Assembly: GCA_910578885.1 (NCBI GenBank)
Contig: CAJTSH010000054.1
Location: forward strand, 1-16,362
Direction: 5' to 3'
Origin: an uncultured Lachnospiraceae bacterium
Lineage (GTDB): Bacteria; Bacillota; Clostridia; Lachnospirales; Lachnospiraceae
Length of the DNA: 16,362 bases
In this document: piece after piece, positions 13,625 to 16,362 of the stretch
How positions within the stretch are numbered: position 1 is the first letter of the stretch
Layout of the letters: each line of letters begins with the position of its first letter
Position numbers and translations under genes: made by a program
Notes under the pieces: generated by a model
The model's database searches: none
Told to the model about the DNA's origin: nothing
What the model saw: the letters and a program-made list of their open reading frames with translations, nothing else

Positions 13625-14464
13625 ATGAACAATCAACATTTTAAAAAGAAAATCACCCAGAAATTCTGGAAATACCTATTTTTTACCTTTGTATGCTTTG
13701 TCTTTCTTACTGCCACATCCATAACTTTAGTGAATCTCTTTTCACCAGATAAATCTGCGCCTTCTGACGTTTTGTCCGAAACTGCCAACAGCAGTGTTAC
13801 GGAATATCCAAAATCAGAACCATACCTTTCGGAACAATCCTTGACAGAAAATTCTACGGCAACACCAGAAGACTCTACAATTGAGATTGATATGAGCCAA
13901 ATCCACGTCAATGAATTGGATTCTTACATGCCAATGGATAGGGCAAGAAATTATGATCCACAGGCAGGCGTGGATGCTGTCTGGAACGAAGCTGATACTA
14001 TTGCCTATTATGGAACAAATCTAATACCTGCTTATATTCCGACAGGCTTACAGCCCGCCGGGGAAAATGCCACACATCCGGTTGTGTTGTCCAAAGAGAA
14101 TGAAGTGTGGGAGGATACTGTCTCACTACGCCTTGATGATACTAAAATTACTGCCGATCACATTCCTCAAAAAGAATTCGTACTGACCGCTTCCAAGCTT
14201 GGAATTTTACATGATGTACTCCATCTTGGAGCCGACTGGGAAATTTCAATCATCCATGATGTGAAGATTCTAATCGGTTACTATCCAGTATCTTATGGTT
14301 CTTATGAGTCACCGGATGGATACTACGATTATTATACCGTACATTTCAAATATTACGATATTGAGTATGAACTTGATTTTTCTGGCATAGAGCTTACAGA
14401 AATTGTGAAAGTAATCGCCTCCATAATTTATGAAAACAATCAATTTATTATTTCAGAAACATGA
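13625..14464 (+). CDS. Membrane-anchored extracytoplasmic protein, DUF4367-like C-terminus
   Basis: This 279-residue protein has a short basic N-terminus, one membrane segment at about 16-38 (FWKYLFFTFVCFVFLTATSI region) and a long outside part. Residues 40-85 are Ser/Thr/Pro-rich linker. The C-terminal 100 residues (ILIGYYPVSYGSY..., then YYDYYTVHFKYYDIEYELDFSGIELTEIVKVIASI) recall the DUF4367-type domain found on some membrane-bound anti-sigma-like proteins: a strand pair, then 'Y.l...l...El..ia.si'. This resemblance is moderate. I chose the ATG at 13625 because GAGGGGG precedes it and because its leader matches that of the next gene. The function is unknown. A sensor or regulator of the exported proteins encoded downstream is possible, but nothing proves it. 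Confidence 0.75.
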   Translation: MNNQHFKKKITQKFWKYLFFTFVCFVFLTATSITLVNLFSPDKSAPSDVLSETANSSVTEYPKSEPYLSEQSLTENSTATPEDSTIEIDMSQIHVNELDSYMPMDRARNYDPQAGVDAVWNEADTIAYYGTNLIPAYIPTGLQPAGENATHPVVLSKENEVWEDTVSLRLDDTKITADHIPQKEFVLTASKLGILHDVLHLGADWEISIIHDVKILIGYYPVSYGSYESPDGYYDYYTVHFKYYDIEYELDFSGIELTEIVKVIASIIYENNQFIISET

Positions 14465-14491
14465 AATAATTATTAATGGCGGAAAGTTCTG

Positions 14492-14520
14492 TTGTACCAA
14501 GCAACTTTAAGATTTACTAT
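14492..14520 (+). promoter_or_regulatory. Candidate sigma-A promoter of the metalloprotease gene
   Basis: TTGTAC (14492-14497), a 17-nt spacer and TACTAT (14515-14520) precede the ATG at 14549 by 28 nt. The -10 lies within the leader shared with the gene at 13625, while the -35 is not shared. Confidence 0.5.
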
Positions 14521-14548
14521 TCATGAGAAAGGGGGGAGCTTTTGCATT
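14514..14548 (+). promoter_or_regulatory. Leader shared with the membrane-protein gene (copy 2)
   Basis: TTACTATTC at 14514-14522, GAGAAA, GGGGGGAG (about 14531-14538) and then ATGAACAA at 14549 repeat the leader at 13590-13624, at the same 35-nt distance to the ATG. This marks 14549 as the ancestral start of the metalloprotease gene, although that frame closes after 14 codons. Confidence 0.55.
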
Positions 14549-14593
14549 ATGAACAAATCTAAGGGAATACATATTACGAAATATATTTTTTAA
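14549..14593 (+). other. Original start of the metalloprotease frame, broken at a T6 run
   Basis: The ATG at 14549 has a strong GGGGGG ribosome site but reads only MNKSKGIHITKYIF before the TAA at 14591-14593. A run of six T (14586-14591) just precedes the stop. A -1 shift there joins this start to the metalloprotease frame (TTA AGG AAA...), giving a 258-residue protein with basic residues before its signal helix. It may be a mutation, a sequencing error or a slippage site. Confidence 0.6.
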
Positions 14594-14628
14594 GGAAAAT
14601 ATATAGTGAAAAAATTATAGGCATAACA

Positions 14629-15324
14629 ATGGCATATTTTATAGTAATTTTTAATGTGTGTGTAACCGTTTTTGCAGCAGGAATGGACACAGGGGAAGAA
14701 AATACGTCTCCAATATTTTGTACCGGTCTATATTTACCTGCAGCATACTATGAAGATGATTTGAGTTTACCTTCAATGGCAAGGTATGAGGATGCCACAA
14801 TCAGTAATCGTGCAGCATTAATTAGGGTAACTGTCCAATCACCACTGGAAAAATCCTGGAGAAATTCGTATAGCGATTATTATTATCAAGCAAATGAAGT
14901 AATAGAAACAGCAGATAACTATTTAGCCGATAAGCTTGATATCGATCTCTATACTATTTCGCAACCTTCATGGGACGTAGGTTCCGTCGCACTCCCATCC
15001 GTTGCAATGAATGTTTTAAAAAGGGATATTGGTAAATGCAATGCAGATATCATGATTGCATTTGCAGGCTCAATCTTTGACTCTTCTACGAGTGCGGGAT
15101 TTGGTATGACTTCTGCCCTCAATGAACCATATTGTATTGTGTTTGACCATGGATATAATCAAAATTGTAAAAGCGCTCAACATGAGGTAGGACATGCATA
15201 TGGTCTTGATCATTGTTACAATACATGTGTTATGAAACAGGGTTGGGATCGCGAATGGAATTTATTCGGACATTTATGTACAACTCACTATAATAAATGG
15301 AGTAGTGCAAAAAACAAGTATTAA
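14629..15324 (+). CDS. Secreted metzincin-type zinc metalloprotease, archaemetzincin-like motif (5' end frameshifted)
   Basis: Numbered from the ATG at 14629 (231 residues), HEVGHAYGLDH at 185-195 is the metzincin zinc motif HExxHxxGxxH. C196, C200 and M202 follow, then C217 and H220. Archaemetzincins (family M54) have HExxHxxGxxHC, about four residues, CxM and later CxxC, holding a second structural zinc. Here the layout is HC-x3-CxM-x14-CxxH, so one late cysteine is replaced by histidine. Residues 3-18 form a signal-peptide core ending VFAAG, so the protein is exported. The ATG at 14629 has no ribosome site and leaves the signal without a positive N-terminus. The frame is open back to about 14563, and the proper start seems to be 14549 in another frame. 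The domain starts with an IAFAG stretch at 143-147. The substrate is unknown. Confidence 0.8.
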   Translation: MAYFIVIFNVCVTVFAAGMDTGEENTSPIFCTGLYLPAAYYEDDLSLPSMARYEDATISNRAALIRVTVQSPLEKSWRNSYSDYYYQANEVIETADNYLADKLDIDLYTISQPSWDVGSVALPSVAMNVLKRDIGKCNADIMIAFAGSIFDSSTSAGFGMTSALNEPYCIVFDHGYNQNCKSAQHEVGHAYGLDHCYNTCVMKQGWDREWNLFGHLCTTHYNKWSSAKNKY

Positions 15325-15337
15325 TACATAGCCAATA

Positions 15338-15362
15338 GAAGGGAGCTATTGTAGCTCCCTTC
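15338..15362 (+). terminator. Hairpin between the metalloprotease and lipoprotein genes
   Basis: GAAGGGAGCTA (15338-15348) and TAGCTCCCTTC (15352-15362) form a perfect 11-bp stem with a TTG loop, 13 nt after the protease stop. No T-run follows (ATGTTACATC), so it is more likely an attenuating or mRNA-stabilising hairpin than a strong terminator. The lipoprotein ATG is 34 nt beyond it. Confidence 0.5.
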
Positions 15363-15395
15363 ATGTTACATCTCTTCAATCATAGGAGGTAGGTA

Positions 15396-16334
15396 ATGTT
15401 AAAAAGGGGATTTATTCTATTAGTTGCATTTTCGATATTATTATGTAGCTGCAATGATTCTTCCATAGCTGATAGTAAAAGCGAGCATTATGAAGATAGC
15501 ATTATGTTAATTATTGATGATGAAAAAATCTTGCGCAGTGAACTTGAACGAACAAAAAAGAGTTATGCAGAAACTAGTCTATCAGATGCAGAGTTACTGG
15601 AGGGCATCATTCTGGAAGCAATTGTACTTGGGACTGCTAAAGATTACAAAGTAAGCGTTACAGACAAAGAAGTCAATGAAAAATTTGACAGTTTAATAAA
15701 TCTTGATGGCGGAGGTTTATTTTATAATAAAGCGTTAGAAACATATGGTACAGACAAAAAAATTAAGGAGGCTTATTATTACTCTATCCTTTATGATAAG
15801 GTAAAAGAAAAAATATATGAGACATATCAAAATAATTATTCCGCTAATAAAGATATCTTGGCACAAAGAGTAAATGATTATGTGTCAAAATATAATTTGG
15901 AAGAAGATAAAAAAGAAAATTTTTCACAAGATGTTTGGAATACTTATGATGAACTTATGCAAATAGAATTATTTGACTTATATTTTAAAGTTTGGCAATA
16001 TAGGGAACTTGATACAACTAAGATAGAATATGTTGATGTTGATGCATCATCTTTATTTCAAAAATACAACTACGAATTGAACGAAAATTCTTTAAGCTAC
16101 AAAGGAGCTGTTTATGGATTAGAAGAATGGACTTACAAGAAGTTTCAAGAGGTATTTGGAAATATTTTATATTTATCCAATTTGGATCAAGCAAAATATA
16201 AAAATATTAAGATAAATGGAATTCTTGAACCTGAAAAAGATGTAAAAGCTATCTATATTAGATTAGAAGATGATTCGTCTAAACCGATAATAATAACAGT
16301 AGTTGCTTCAGAGACCGTTTCAAGTTTTGTGTAA
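15396..16334 (+). CDS. Lipoprotein with SurA/PrsA-like N-terminal chaperone domain, no PPIase domain
   Basis: This 312-residue protein starts with a lipoprotein signal: basic MLKR, a hydrophobic core, and the lipobox LCSC with C19 as the lipid-bearing residue. Residues about 36-100 resemble the N-terminal domain of SurA/PrsA foldases: a short strand with LIIDDEKILRSELE, then a helix rich in Glu and Leu (LSDAELLEGIILEAIVLGTAKDYKVSVTDKEVNEKF). The helical middle (100-200) is Lys/Glu/Tyr-rich. No parvulin (rotamase) domain can be recognised; the last 110 residues are a beta-rich region I do not know. AGGAGGT lies 6 nt before the ATG. It would sit on the outer face of the membrane and may help fold or hold the metalloprotease secreted from the gene just upstream, which is inference from position and family. 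It is AT-rich like its two neighbours. Confidence 0.8.
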   Translation: MLKRGFILLVAFSILLCSCNDSSIADSKSEHYEDSIMLIIDDEKILRSELERTKKSYAETSLSDAELLEGIILEAIVLGTAKDYKVSVTDKEVNEKFDSLINLDGGGLFYNKALETYGTDKKIKEAYYYSILYDKVKEKIYETYQNNYSANKDILAQRVNDYVSKYNLEEDKKENFSQDVWNTYDELMQIELFDLYFKVWQYRELDTTKIEYVDVDASSLFQKYNYELNENSLSYKGAVYGLEEWTYKKFQEVFGNILYLSNLDQAKYKNIKINGILEPEKDVKAIYIRLEDDSSKPIIITVVASETVSSFV

Positions 16335-16362
16335 ACTCAAAAAACAGATGTAAGATTTATGA

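Noticed and set aside
15338..15362. Strong intrinsic terminator after the metalloprotease
   Set aside because: The stem is perfect but no T-run follows on the plus strand. I kept it only as a hairpin with moderate confidence.

Overview
The window looks like a chromosomal segment of a low-to-moderate GC, Gram-positive anaerobe of the Clostridia, most likely a motile Lachnospiraceae-type gut bacterium. The reasons are strong AGGAGG-type ribosome binding sites, tightly overlapping ATGA gene junctions, a Bce/VanRS-like signalling and ABC-transport layout, a CPBP membrane protease, an AAA-ATPase-like/PD-(D/E)XK gene, and two sigma-D (flagellar sigma factor) consensus promoters. The species cannot be named from the sequence.

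Layout. (1) 1-51, minus: the 5' end of a group II intron runs off the left edge. It sits exactly behind the stem-loop (52-89) that follows a mannonate dehydratase-family gene (109-1323, minus). (2) 1377-2996, minus: AAA-ATPase-like/PD-(D/E)XK protein, divergent from a CPBP intramembrane protease gene (3204-4082 plus stop). (3) 4055-7079: a small unit of three uncharacterised genes read from two sigma-D type promoters. One gene (4258-5328, plus) encodes a protein with a calcium-binding C-terminal domain. The other two (7020 to 5459, minus) are translationally coupled. Both units converge on a shared long hairpin (5372-5414).

(4) 7131-13382, minus: RelB/DinJ antitoxin without a toxin, CbiO/EcfA-type ATPase, OmpR-type response regulator, sensor kinase, then an ABC ATPase and a two-FtsX-domain permease. 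The kinase and regulator probably control the last two genes through phased CTTAAAT repeats placed just upstream of a sigma-A promoter. The only obvious promoter ahead of the CbiO-type ATPase and two-component genes is that of the antitoxin. The antitoxin's 3' end overlaps a different reading frame that ends in an ATGA overlap with the ATPase. This suggests a recombination junction that placed the regulatory operon under the antitoxin promoter.

(5) 13383-16362, plus: a visibly AT-richer island of exported proteins. It holds a membrane-anchored protein with a DUF4367-like C-terminus, a secreted metzincin-type metalloprotease whose zinc motif resembles archaemetzincins, and a SurA/PrsA-N-like lipoprotein. 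The first two share a leader of the same length up to their start codons. This shows that the protease was originally started at 14549 and now needs a -1 shift at a T6 run to be made in full.

The most interesting parts are the sigma-D driven unknown genes (a possible uncharacterised motility-coupled function) and the protease/foldase-like lipoprotein pair. All promoter, operator and frameshift calls were made by eye and have not been tested by search or experiment.
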